Part shown: positions 1 through 12,062 of the stretch, one piece after another
Numbering within the stretch: position 1 is the stretch's first letter
How the letters are laid out: each line of letters opens with the position of its first letter
DNA from: Eretmocerus hayati
Lineage: Eukaryota; Arthropoda; Insecta; Hymenoptera; Aphelinidae
Reading direction: 5' to 3'
Assembly (NCBI GenBank): GCA_029851415.1
Contig: CM056743.1
Span: 1,302,001-1,366,000, forward strand
Length of the DNA: 64,000 bases
Position numbers and translations under genes: made by a program
Notes under the pieces: model-generated
The model's database searches: none
What the model was told of the DNA's origin: nothing
Seen by the model: only the letters and a program-made list of their open reading frames with translations

Positions 1-3000
1 TGATGCCATCCATGGGATGAATCGTCATGTATGAATAAGCCATCCCCCTAAAATGAGCATTTCGATTTTATATGATCCTGAGCGATATTGTATTTGACCC
101 ATCTTAATGGTAATTTCATTCAAATATATTCAGAGACTCGACGATGATAATTTTGTAATATAAATCATACAAAACTCACTCACTCATCTCTCTTGTTCAG
201 TAATATAAGCCATCTTTCTAGGACCAGTGAGCCTGACTTTCTCCCGCATTTGTCCACATATGTGGACACATCTTTCGAATCAGGTTCCTTCAGTTCTCTT
301 TGACTTTGGAGGAAAATACTTTATGCATTATCGTCCTTGGCCCAGAGTTGAGGAGGTTCCATTATTTTGGTGAACATAGCCTCATCATTGGTGATCCATT
401 CTGGCTTATGATTGTGACGAACCATCTTACTTGATCATAAACTCTGAAACGATTCATCTTTTGACTGTCATAACTGACTGAATTTTGATGATAGGATACA
501 TATACTTATCGCGTCATATTTCTTGATCCGAATTGATAATTTCCTATGAATTGCATCATGAAATACTCATGGCTAGTGCCTCGTTCGTGTTTGACCTTGG
601 GAATTTCATGATGCCATAACTCTCATATGGCATGACTCTATCATATCGTGTTTGGGCTCAAAATAATTCTCACGAACCCCACTGTAGAATCTAGTGTTTT
701 ATCACGGAGATTTGGGAGCACAGGAAGTGGGTGCGTGAACGAAGAGGCTAAAATATTGAGATGCAGAGTATGAAGTTGCACGCTCATTGGCTGAAACCGA
801 AAGTATCAGAAGAGTATCGATACCGAAGACGACATGCTGCGCATACAGCTTTCGGTTGAGCCCTTTCACTCACTCTACCGGACCAATGAGGACGCTCGGG
901 TTTTTGATACTTTCGCTCTTGGGCACGCAATTCTTCCCCGGGCGAGTTTCTTGGGTCTACTTGGAAAAGTTTTCAATCATACGAGCATCCCGAGACAAGC
1001 CTACGAATTTCTCCATTGCTCATGTCTGTTATTGTGATGAACGTAGCTTGCACTGACTATTGCGATGTCAATCTTTGATTTGGAATTATTACAAATTATC
1101 ACACGAATTACGTGACTCATTTGTTGCCGTGGCAATATTAGAAAGTACCAGTCTCACACTCAGAATCTGCAAGAATCGTCGAACAATCATGAGAGCATTG
1201 CGACAACCCCAAATCACCTTTCTGAGATCCATTCTTTCACGACTTGTTAGGATATAATTCCACCCGGGATCGCGTCACTTCCCTATTCTTGAAATCTCAT
1301 TTACTGAAGATTATGTTGATTCCATCTACTATCTACGAATGAAATATGGAAACTAAGATCGTTCACACTAGCAAATTGTTACAATTAATTTAAAGACCAT
1401 TTCACTCTCCACTTCCAAGATCCAGAATCTTGCACCGGAAAATCTCACCCCATTTCCAACACTCTCAACTTTCAAAACATCAGACAACAATGAGAGTCTT
1501 TTGCTCAAATCGCTCGTTTACCCAACAGACGCAAAGACACACTCGGGCAGCTTCAAAGTTCACTTACAACAACGTGAACGAAGTAAAACAGACATAGAAA
1601 GCTAGAACAGAGGTTGTTTGGACATCTCTTGTTTGTCAAGGTTGCTGTGAGACACAGACATCTGACTAGAGACTGACTAGAATCACTGGGAATGCTCGTC
1701 TGCACTTTCATTCGGACTGACATTCTCAAAGCATGTAGAAGCAGTAAGATGAAGGCTGACCGAGTTTACTCTTGCCTTTGTGCATTTTGGGGGAACTGAG
1801 GGAGATCGAAGGAGGTGGAAAAGAGATATGATAGAGGAGGTCAGAGATATAGTTGATACAGAAATTTGGAAGTTGAAATTAAAAGAGTGTAGTTGTGGCT
1901 GCTGACGAAACGTTTGGGATGTGCAATTGAGAGGCAGAGTGTGTATAGAGGCTCAAGGAGGACAAATGGAAGAGAGTGGTTGAAAAACTCGTACTATCAA
2001 TTGCTTCTCGTGTACTTTTCAAGAAGCTGATATGCGAGCATTCAATCCTTCACGCCGTCGTGCTCTCCTATCCCATGCTGCATGTTTCATGTGTAGTCAT
2101 GATCATTTCGGATCTTCCTTGGTTGTATCCTTATTTGGAAAGATTGTAATTGGAGCTGTTGGGTCGAATGGATAATTCAATGGACAAAATTGACCTCACG
2201 TTTTGTTAGATCAGTTTGGTGTCTTCCTCCACGAGGGGTTCTTGACGTGATACATTTTCAATCTTGTTGAAACTCGTTAAATTCTATTTGATGATCGATT
2301 TCGTTATGATTGATGTAGCAATCAACGAAATTCAACGAAATCCAAAATGGATTCCGTTGAAGAACCTGCCTTCCACATGATCGAACGTCCCACTTTCCAA
2401 ACTTTCTGAGCACTGATATTGTTGGAATTTCTACATCCCGGGGAGTTTTTCTGTTTTCGAATCCCCATGAGTGCGTTTCATGTGTTCTGCGCGAGGGGAA
2501 GACATCAGAGTGACAATTGATTTTTCGAAACCGGATGACAGCCTGCTGTATTAGGTATTCATGGCGGATCATCAACTGATACGTCATGCGTCAGAAGCTT
2601 CTGCAGATCTCTTGAAAAGCCTTCGCATCTCAAACGTAATACATTTGAACTCGTCTGAATGGGACCTGAAGGGCAGCATTTTTATCCCAGATAGACGGGT
2701 TTCTCAGTAAGCCCGGTTTTGCCCAAATGAATTTCATGAAAGAACCCAAATTTATTCCCCGAATATAAAGATTTTCCAGTTAGGCAGGTCCCACTTAGAC
2801 AAGTGCGACTGTATTTGTAAAACGATGGGTGATGATCGATTGATGATATTCGAAAGAGGTTCCTTAAGAAGGTTTGGTCAGTCCCACCTATAACCATTAC
2901 GGTCACCCGATAGATTCTAGCCAGACGAGACCGAATCAAGCCGGAGTAGACCAAAATGAAGCAAAGTAGATCGCACTTAGACTATATATTAGTACGGTAC

Positions 3001-6000
3001 TAATCCAGTACTAGTGCGGCTCTGGTGCGGTCTTACTGGACCTGCTGGTCCTACCCTGACGCTACTAATGCAATCTTAGCGGTGCTGGGACTGTACTACA
3101 TTCGTTCGAAGACTGAACTAAACTATACTAGACCAAAGTAGACGAGACCTTTCACCCACCCTCTCATCCACCCGACCACCTGCACATCCACTCATCAACT
3201 CATTCACCCATTAATCCACTCATGACCCATTCGGTCACCCATTATACCTTGCGCCTCCCACGTAATACGCGGGATCTACATTCAATACAGATAGATTTTG
3301 GACTGGCGTTTAATTCTTAGATTCTCATGACAGACCTGATGAGTGAGATTGATACTTGTTGGATCACTTTGCAATATGGACTCCACAGATCCTTGGCCTG
3401 ATGTCATGTTAGTTTGAATAATGAACAACTGCATATATTTCTCATATTTCCGGGAAATTGTGGGGAAGATGGTTGACAAAACCCCAAAGAGATCCAGATG
3501 ACACTCTGAGAAGCGAGAAGTGCATTATGATTTGAATCATCCCTTCAAAATATTCTATCGTTAGCACGAACGGTAGTTTATACCACCCAGATTTGAGTCT
3601 TCATCAGATCGAAGAAAAAAATAGAAGAAATCATGTCAATCATTCAGATTTCACTTAAACGATCAAACATCTCATGTTGATAGCCATGGTTACTCGGACT
3701 CATGGAGTCATCTACCTAAGAAAATCAGTTATTTGATTTGGACCACTACATGACAATCAAAAGCGGCCAGTCTGACTTCAAAGCGAATATCTTATTTCCT
3801 CTCTGTCAGAAGAGAACAAGAATGCCTCATACCTTTCATTCAACAGATTCACAATTCATGTACTCCATATAATCATAGATGGATGGCTTACAACAGATCT
3901 CTCTAGCGTGGTTTTGGTGAGGTCATCAAGAAAATTGAGCCAAAACGCTCCCAACCATTATAATTCCCCATCGCTCAATACCACTCTTTTATAGCTCTAC
4001 AGTGAATTCGGATCTACAAATCAAATTACTAGTCCCGTGATTGGAATCTCAAACTTTGCCAGCTCCTTATGTGAGTTCAAGGAGTATCGTATCCATGATA
4101 TGAGTCTGTATTAGCTCAAGGGAACGGGAAATCTTTGTAATTAGCAAGCGATCAAGTTTTCCATATTTGAATAACGAATACCTCTGCTATGATAATTTCT
4201 TCATAGATTCAGTAATGGTCAAATGATAGGAGGATTGTTCGGGAAACCCGTGCATCATGCAATCCATAGAATTCAGATCCGAATGGACTTACATTACCAT
4301 CATCTCAATAATAGTTTCTCGACATCACAATACTCGTTTTTTTCTATTCCTGATAGGAACCACATTAGATTCGTGAAGATCAGGATGATCATTTGATGAA
4401 TCAGAGCATCGGCTAATAGCCTCTACGAATACATTTCACAGTCGTGTCGTGAAAAAGGGCAGGAGGTGAGGGTATATCAACCGATTGGTTATGCGTATAA
4501 TGGAATTTAGCAAGAGCTGTGGAACTTCTGGGTGGCCAATGGAAAGAAAATGGGGAATTTTCGAAAGACCCCATTAACCTCATCAACGTATCATCCATCC
4601 CATCATTGAATCAAGTGTCGAGACGCTTCCAAGCAAGCTTCCAAGTGAACTAATTCAAATTGATCGATCTCATTACATGGTATCGACACAGAGAGCGATC
4701 CAACCTAAACTTTCCTACAATGCTGAAGCGAGAAAAGCCCCCCCCGTGAGGAGAGTTAACTCACGGCAAATTAGGAGATAATCCCGAATAAGAATCATAG
4801 CCATCCTCTAGACTCCAGTCCTCACTAAGAAACTTTCCCCAAGCCTGCACATCTCTCGCTTCCAACAGTGAAAACTTTGACGCTTCGAGTCTCGGCTTGA
4901 TTCACCCAATGCCCAGTCTCCTCACCCTTTTACTCCATTTCTTTGCACGTTGCCCCTTTTACGAGGGCACGACGGACGACCAAGATAGCTCTGAATGCTA
5001 TACCACTTCCATCCTCTACTTTTGTACCATTTTCCAAGCTTTGGCTTTTGTACAGATATATAAATAGAAGTGGGAATGGGTAGCAGCAACAGCAGGAGCG
5101 TGAAAAAGGCGACGAGTTTTGTTCTGGTATGAGCGAGGGTACTTACGGAAAAGTTGCTCGTCCTTTTCCTTTCTTTCCGTTATTTCGCCAAGCTGAACAG
5201 AGTGAAGAAGATAGACCTTGGTTTTTCGTAGAATAGAGACCTTTAGAACCTCTTCCTTCCCATCACCTCTGTTTTCCGCATCACGTATCCCAATGCGGTG
5301 AAAAAGATGTTCAAGAGAATAGGAGATGAAGGTTGCCGATTGTGTACGTAATGTTACTGAAAAGAATGTTCGATGCTCTTCGGTTGGTTGAGGAGGCTTG
5401 AGAATTGTATTTAGCGCATAGAATTTGTGGTGGAACCTTCCATACATCAATCAGTGGGTTGATAGAAATGCTTTATTGATTCATTTATACACTTCAATCA
5501 TACTCCAACGAGCCCTAGTTTTCTTCCCTCTAATCTCATTCCCGCGTAACTATTACACCTTTCGGTTTGGCGTACGGTCTAGCGTGATTCACATTCGTGC
5601 GAGATACCTGACCGGAAAAGACTGCCTACTCACACCTTGCTTCAAGCTGCAATGAGTATCACTAAGATAATACCAAAATCCACCTACAAGGTGGATTTCA
5701 GGAGATCCTACACAGTAAGGATCCATTCCGGCCTATATCATATCGATTCATGTCTCAAAACGTCGAGTAAATTCCCGTCTTCATTTCTCCCGTGTATAAG
5801 TATATCAAAGCCTATTCCGGAAAATTTGCGATCTTGTCATGTTTCTCCATGAATTTTTAGATAACTAAAAACCGGTTTGTTTTATCGAAAAATGTGTGTA
5901 GATATGTTTTCTAGATCTTCAAAGAATCTAGAAAAAGATGCCCTGAAAATCCCCCAAACAGTGCGCCCATTTCGAATTGTGAGGCTTCTTTATTGCAAGT

Positions 6001-7104
6001 TCCATGGATTCTTGAATATTTCCAAGGTACATCATATCTTGAACTTCATATTCACAACATATTATGGAATGCTAGAAGATTTTTTGAGCTGTATTAGGCA
6101 GATTCTCGATAACTCATATAAAAAAGTTCGGTGAATTATCTTCCAACGTTGCGGAAGCGGCTGGAAACATGGAATTTCAGGTATGATGTACCATGGAAAT
6201 ATTTCAAAATCCACAAAAATTGGAATGAAGACCCCTCATAACTTGAAATGGATGCATCGTTTGACAAATTTCCAGAGCATGATTCTTTAGATCCTTGAAA
6301 GCTCTACAAGAAATGTCACTACACATTTCTCGATAGAACGGGCCATTTTTGAGTTATCTAAAGATTAATGAGGAAACATAGCAAAATCGCCAGTCCATCA
6401 AAACGGGCCTCAATGTACTTATACCCCGGGGAAATGATGGGAAGCCTATGGGAAATTAAGAGGATTTGTTCATTGCTACATCAATACTGTGTTGATGCTC
6501 AAATATTCGAAGAATTCATGTAGTTTGAGAACGTATAATATATGATGTCGGCTACGATATTGAATTCCTAATCTTCCTCTCATTCTGCCCTTGGGTACAA
6601 TTCTATACATTCCAAATGGGCGACATATATATGAAATATATACAGAACCGTTACACTAGATGATGATAGTGTCATTTCTCCAAGTCAAATGAGAATTTTA
6701 GAATCTTCCGTAGGATATGTCTTCATAAGAGTGAATTTATATACATCTTGGATAGTTCGGTTACTGTTCTTGCTGATCTTCATCAAGAAACTGGGAGGAA
6801 TTCTTCTTATTGGAGCTTAAACAATGAAAGAAAAATATTTCATGTATTCTCTTCCCCGCAGCTCGACTCCATCATGTCCTGCAGGTCGGATTAATTGTAT
6901 GTTATTTGTCATGCCTCATAATTCATCCCCCCTCCCCCCCCCCCAGAAGAAGCCCCTGCAATCGGTAGTTTTGGTCATGTCATCTCTCGCACCTATTTTG
7001 ATTGCTGAAATCACTCGAATCATCCTCCTGAACAATCAATGCTTGATATGGATCATCATTTGCTCAAGAAATTTCGAAATTGAAGAGTATTCATTATTGA
7101 GGAT
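1..7104. other. Long stretch without a recognisable gene
   Basis: Reading both strands I found no conserved protein, RNA gene or mobile-element terminus here. ORFs are short, overlap on both strands and have no family resemblance. Minor features are a C-run near 6934-6946 and scattered GTAAGT-like donors (for example minus strand near 5139) that I could not join into a gene. It is probably intergenic or intronic. Confidence 0.5.
2690..3245. repeat. Degenerate simple-sequence tract
   Basis: From about 2930 to 3140 short words such as TAGACCAAAGTAGA and TACTAGTGCGG recur in diverged form. From about 3150 to 3245 there is a degenerate tandem built on CCACTCATC / CACCCATT words. This looks like old low-complexity DNA and has no coding sense. 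Confidence 0.4.
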
Positions 7105-8109
7105 ATATCGACGCCTCTTACGAAGATAAACACCTATTTTCTTGTGACTGACGAAGATTAACGTTTATTCGTTGTGAACACGAATATTAACGGATTCTTC
7201 TTAGGTCCACGAAAACTAACACTTACTCCTTAGGGACACGAAGATTAACGCATTCTCGTTAAGTCCACGAAGACTAACACTTACTCCTTAGGGGCACGAA
7301 GACTAACACTTACTCCTTAGGGGCACGAAGACTAACACTTACTCCTTAGTGGCACGAAGACTAACTTACTGCTCAACGGCCCATGAAACTAGCACTTACT
7401 CCTGAACGGTATGAATATTCTAACACACTTGCACACATTCTCGTCCAAAGAGACGGAGACCAAGTATTTCGTCTTAGGGCCACGAAAAAAAAACACATTC
7501 TCATTAGCGGCACAAAAATTAACGCATCGGTAGACTTCATTCATAGAGGGACGGAGACAATAAGTATTTCGTCTTAAGTCCACGAAAAGTAACACATTTT
7601 TCTCTACGCCACGAAGACTAACACATTCTTCTCGATGGAATGAAAAACAGCACATTCTCTTTGACGTGACGATGAACGGTAAGTGATTGTGTTAGCCTTC
7701 GTTCCGCTAAGAAGAATATGTTACTTTTCGTGGGCTTAAGACGAAGTACTTATAATCTTCATCCCTTCAAGAATGGAGTCTACGAATGTGTTAGTCTTCG
7801 TGGCGTAAAGGAAAATGTGTTACTTTTCGTGGCCTTAAGACGAAATACTTATAGTCTTCGTCCCGTCAAGAAAAAAAATGCGCGAATGTGTTAATCTTCG
7901 TGCAGTTTGAGGAGTAAGTGTTACTCTTCGTGGTCTTAAGCAGTAAGAGATGATCTTCGTGGCGCTGAGGCGTAAGTGTTGTTCTTCGTGGCGTAAACAG
8001 TAAGTGTTAATCTTCGTGGCCGTAACAAAGCAAATGCTAATCTTCGGCCACCGTTTTTTTCTTCGTGGACGTTAGCGGATGTGTTTATCTTCGTAAGAGG
8101 CGTCGATAT
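7105..8109. mobile_element. Fold-back element with tandem-repeat arms
   Basis: The first and last 29 bp are exact inverted copies (7105-7133 and 8081-8109, beginning ATATCGACGCC). The left half is an array of units of about 30 bp containing CACGAAGACTAACAC. Three consecutive copies starting at 7266, 7295 and 7324 are spaced exactly 29 bp. From about 7680 the same unit continues in reverse complement (GTGTTAGTCTTCGTG). The whole kilobase could therefore fold into one long imperfect hairpin with a centre near 7670. This is the architecture of fold-back (FB-like) elements, whose inverted termini are internally repetitive. No transposase is present, and I could not identify a clear target-site duplication. 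Confidence 0.75.
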
Positions 8110-8355
8110 TGTCTTACGAGATCGAGTCATACACCAGTATTATCAGTATTCATTATTCCTGGGAGATAGTTCTGAAGAATGTTCCAAATGACATTCTTCC
8201 AGAACGGCTCCGCGAAAGGTTTTAACTCTTTTGGAAAACGATATTACGGGAACATAAGCCAAAAGAGACATTTCATTTGAATTGCATTCAAGGGCACCGT
8301 GCACAGCTTGTAGCGAGGTGTGTACTCATCGACTCGATTGACAAGTCTACTCGGG

Positions 8356-8402
8356 TCAATCATCAGTGCAATGTTGTGCGATGGTGCGATGCTTATCTCT
8401 GT
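8356..8402 (-). pseudogene. 3' end of a host ORF split by LTR element 1
   Basis: This is the continuation of the frame at 21331-21035. If the LTR element and one CTAT copy are removed, the frame stays open for about 15 codons and ends at a TGA (8358-8356). The product is not recognised. See the entry at 21035. Confidence 0.35.
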
Positions 8403-8572
8403 CTATTGTGAGCGACCAATAGGCTCTGGATCTCGGGAGAGAGCCAGTGGTCAAAATTTATCATAAGGGATGGGTACCTCGATAGAGGTGTACGTCATAT
8501 TCTTGGATCGATATTAGGATCAGAATGTGCGGATCAATTAGGGTCACTTTATTCGGCCATATTTTACGTATA

Positions 8573-8980
8573 CGAGAGGACTTCAGCTCTCGCAACGCAA
8601 AAGTACGGATCGAATTTTATATAAGATCAAATTTTATCCCTGCATACCAAGTGGACTTCAGCACTTTAGCATGTCGAAATAAAATTCGATAGGGAGTATA
8701 AAATCTTTTGAATAGTTTTCCACGCGTGGCTTAGGTATAGATGGGGACTTCAGCCCATCCACCCCAGGCACACGAGTGGATTTTTTGGGGGTTGAGTTTT
8801 ACCCAGAGATGAGGTGTGGACTTCAGCACAGTCCCATCTTCAGATAAGAATCAACAATTTCGCCTTCACCTAAGTGCCTGTGCACGAGAAGGGACTTCAG
8901 CCTCCACGGACACAGGTTACCCAGGTCGCAGAGTCAAATCAGACTTTCATCATAAGATCGAAGGGACTTCAGCCTTCGAT
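8573..8980 (-). ncRNA. Array of six hairpins with invariant loop GACTTCAG
   Basis: Six times in 408 bp the 8-mer GACTTCAG (minus strand CTGAAGTC) is flanked by perfect complements, but the stems differ. They are CGAGAG/CTCTCG (8573-8592), AAGTG/CACTT (8649-8666), GATGGG/CCCATC (8740-8759), TGTG/CACA (8815-8830), AGG/CCT (8890-8903) and ATCGAAGG/CCTTCGAT (8957-8980). Loop-to-loop spacing is 75, 92, 73, 74 and 72 bp. Some units have an outer helix, such as CCTGTG/CACAGG at 8877-8882 and 8911-8916. Changing stems around a fixed loop point to selection on RNA structure. In element orientation the array lies late in the LTR, so it would probably fall in the 5' leader of the transcript. Its function is unknown. 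Confidence 0.7.
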
Positions 8981-9010
8981 TCTCAAGATGATCGTCTTAG
9001 AGCTTCATCG

Positions 9011-9026
9011 AGCTGTTCTCAGTAAA

Positions 9027-9076
<50 letters not shown>

Positions 9077-9130
9077 CAAAAAGCATTTATTCCAGCATTC
9101 AATACATACACGTATATATATATATTGAAT
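9011..9130. repeat. (CA)n(TA)n microsatellite in the LTR
   Basis: A short CA run passes into a TA run, and a second TA run follows near 9111-9125. The copy in the other LTR (about 19940-20047) differs in length, and this explains most of the size difference between the LTRs. Confidence 0.85.
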
Positions 9131-9231
9131 AGCCAGAGGACTTCGTCTCGATAGTGCTCTTGGAATTTCGACTGAGCGCAAGGTCCCCGCAACGGGCTAA
9201 TGAGCCTCTATTTATACTCAGTCCTCTGGCT
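9131..9231. repeat. Hairpin with 12-bp perfect stem in the LTR
   Basis: AGCCAGAGGACT at 9131-9142 is the exact inverse complement of 9220-9231. A competing pairing, GACTGAG with CTCAGTC, lies inside, so two folds are possible. The same structure occurs in the other LTR about 10.9 kb to the right. Confidence 0.6.
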
Positions 9232-10348
9232 TTACAGTATATCTATATTGTATGAAGATATTCTAATAGATGATGGAACGTTCGGAGAACCCATATCCCG
9301 TAAAAAATCAGGTTTTGATCAATGATATCCACATGACTCGTTTACACCATTGGATTCTGTATCCCAAAATCAATTAAATTCAGTGCACAAATATAACAGA
9401 ATCGTTCTTATTTTATTGTGATGAACCAAAAGATAATTCTCTGGAATGTTCTAGAAAAACGTGGCAATTCATCTATGCTCGAAAATCAAAGAAGATTAGT
9501 TAAAGTTTTTAGTACGTTTGCTTATTACTCCAATGGAATCATCTGACTTTTCACATAAAAAAGCCAAAAGTTGTAAAACTCAATTTTCCAAGAATATTAT
9601 TTACAATATTTATACGGTGCCTAATTTCGCAATTATTTTCAAAAATCAAAAGTGATCTCACGTACATTCAAATTCTTAGAAATCTAACGAGTGCAATCGA
9701 CCGAAAAAGTTGAGAGAAAACGTTATGGTACGTTTTTCATTGAAAAAATTAGATTGTAAAATAAAAAACGAATAGCAAATCAATTGTTTTCTGAAAAAAC
9801 TTATATGTACTGGAAAGCTCAGAAAATAAACTCTATGATGGTATAAAAAAGTTTTTCATTTCATACAGTTTCCTATGAAAAATTCCTCATAGAAACTCGT
9901 GGAATGTTCCAAGTTTCTATTTATTAGTGCATATATATGAGCACGCCCATATGCGAGTATTTACATTGCGCATCAGTCAGAAGGCGAAAAGATCGCTACT
10001 ATACCGACTCAGAGGCGCGCGGAGATTTGAATATTAGATAAAAATTAATAGACAGTTCTATCTTGGATCATCAGAAATAAAAACCAAAATTTTGGGGTTA
10101 TGGCACTCACATGCCCTCCATTAAAATTTGAATTTCCTTGGGAAGAAATGAGGATTTCAATCAAAAAGTGAAAATTTTGTAACTCAAAATTTTGGTACTG
10201 TTAACGAACACTATTCTCATTTTAATTTTGAAAGTATTAATTAATTTAGCTCAAGGATTGGGATCGATCTAGGACCAGGAGTTTTGTGGTATCAGATTGA
10301 TTCAATGCAGGGTTCCATTCAACATTTGTGCCTCCCACTGCCCTTTTA

Positions 10349-10400
10349 AATCGGGTGTGCTTGCGGATATGATTGGTCCAATCCGCAAGCACACCCGATT
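10349..10400. repeat. 20-bp perfect inverted repeat
   Basis: The arms at 10349-10368 and 10381-10400 (AATCGGGTGTGCTTGCGGAT and its complement) are exact, with a 12-nt loop. The repeat lies in the short internal region of LTR element 1, between the hAT insertion and the 3' LTR. On the minus strand, TGGTCTAGTGG near 10450 resembles a tRNA A box and GATCGATCC near 10265 resembles a B box. The spacing of about 180 bp is wrong for a tRNA gene, so this is at most a SINE-like remnant. Confidence 0.55.
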
Positions 10401-10489
10401 AGTCAAGTAACAAATAGAACAAAAGTTAGTCCAACACGCTGGCCACTAGACCAGTGAGGTAGTTACCTGTGAGCAGGGTTTTTAACGGA

Positions 10490-10895
10490 ATATTGGTTTT
10501 GTTTCGTTTTGTTTAGCAAATAAACGAAACGAAATGGAATGATTTCGTTTACGTTGATGATAAACGAAACTAAACAAAACTTTATTCATATTCAATATCA
10601 ATAAACAAAACTAAACGAAATTCTGGCATTTTGAATACGTTGAATTTTGTTTCTGGAAAATGAAACGTAAACACAATTACTTTTGATTATGTTGGAGGGA
10701 AACTAAACTAAACGTAATCAGAAGGGCTCAACGTAATATCACACGAAACAAAACTCGCATGATTTCGTTTAGTTTTGTTTATGCAGTTCTCTCATTCATA
10801 TAGTTTCGTTTAGTTTTGTTCATCATCAACGTAAACGAAATTGCACTATTTTGTTTCGTTTCTCCCTTAAACAAAACTAAACGAAACAAAACAAA
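10490..10895. repeat. Left subterminal repeat array of the hAT element
   Basis: About a dozen copies of a degenerate word around AACTAAACGAAACAAAA occur on both strands. The matching array at the other end covers about 18180-18650. They are probably transposase-binding sites. Confidence 0.65.
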
Positions 10896-11582
10896 ATGTT
10901 TTTTCTCTCTTTTATCATTTTTTCTAAATCACTTCATTTGCACTCATCTCTCATTGTTTGAAGGTGGAAACTATGAGTGCTCGATCGCCTCAACAGCACA
11001 CTTCATTTGATACGTGTCATTATTCGCAGGAGCTCTAGTTCTTTGGGTGAGGGTCTTATGGGCGAATCTCGGCATTTGAGAGATACTGGTTGGCAAATTC
11101 GAAATATTCCAATCTTATACGACATTTCCGGGTAACTTTTTCATCGATTAATTAGTACTCAAACAATGGTATGACACTCGCGTGGACAACGGATATTCTC
11201 ATGTATTCAAATGAGAACCTCGTATTACAACTATCTGATGAGTACACTTCATCCTAGGAATGAGCTGTCCTCGGCGTCAGAGAAGTGAACAGGGGGGATT
11301 CTAACAGTTTATAGGGGTTCCGAATGGTCCCTGTTACGAGATGAAAGAACTCCTCACCCACTAAAATGTACGTTTTCGTGAATTTTCAATTTTTGTTAGC
11401 CTCGCATTACTCCTGAGATGGATGTATGACAGAGGCGATTTTTACGTATGTTTCTGTTGAAGTAGAAATCAGATTACACGTGGTTCCAGTTACAATGAGG
11501 TCCTCATTTTCATGTCTCATGCAAAGATAATACATTTCGATACAAAGGGGGAAAAACTTCTTTTGACACACTGTGCGAGAAT

Positions 11583-12062
11583 AGTACATTTCGGTATAAG
11601 GGCGTGAAACGTTTTATTCGCGTCTGAGTGATGGGTTTCCGGCCCGAGCCGCAGGCTAGGGTCGGAATCATCACGAGGATGCGAATAATAGGTTTTACGG
11701 CCGTGTATCTAACTACACTTTTCGATCAACTGTGAGTAAAAGTCGACAAACTGTGCGCGAAGTGCACTTTTACGCACAGTGTATCGAAAAGTAACTTTTC
11801 TGCACTGATTTTCCACTTTCTCTCACAGTTTGTCAAGAAATAATATTCGATACACGGATGTAAAACTTGTTTTTCGCACCCTCGTGATGATTCCGACCCT
11901 CGCCTACGGCTCGGGCCGGAAACCCATCACTCGGACGCGAAAAAAAGTTTTCCACCCTTGTATCGAAATGTACTATTTTGTGCTTGCGTGCATAAACCTG
12001 TGCGGAAAAGTTACCTTCCCGCACAGTTTCGCGTGCGAAAATGAGTGCAAAAAAGTACAAGC
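11583..12062. repeat. Dispersed hairpin repeat, two inverted copies
   Basis: Two copies of one module lie head to head, with cores at 11617-11685 and 11873-11941. Each core is a hairpin of about 69 nt: TTCGC and GTGATG pair with CATCAC and GCGAA, and TTCCG pairs with CGGAA around a GC-rich tip. Flanking words such as TTGTATCGAAATGTACTA and CGCACAGTGTATCGAAAAG recur with every copy. The same module is found at 16668-16850, 17690-18110 and 28222-28450. Confidence 0.6.

Larger units (their letters stand above)
8407..10111 (-). repeat. 3' LTR of LTR element 1
   Basis: This is the 1,705-bp long terminal repeat downstream in element orientation. It holds the six conserved-loop hairpins (8573-8980), a CA/TA microsatellite (about 9011-9072), a long hairpin (9131-9231) and a nested hairpin next to its outer end (8414-8452: GACCA/TGGTC around GGCTCT/AGAGCC). 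A weak purine tract (GGAGGGCA, minus strand) abuts its inner end at 10112. Confidence 0.88.

Noticed and set aside
5016..5450. 144-codon minus-strand frame with a GTAAGT inside
   Set aside because: No family resemblance, no matching acceptor or partner exon, and a strong antisense frame next to it. I could not tell it from chance.
7105..7660. CRISPR array, because of regular 29-bp repeats
   Set aside because: The repeats are directly contiguous without spacers, diverge along the array and are mirrored by an inverted array. The locus is eukaryotic.
8573..8980. Hammerhead or other known self-cleaving ribozyme in the hairpin array
   Set aside because: The minus-strand loop CTGAAGTC only superficially resembles CTGATGA. 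The GAAA element and the three-stem arrangement are absent.
10436..10456. tRNA gene
   Set aside because: There is an A-box-like word but no acceptor stem, no anticodon arm and no B box at the right distance.
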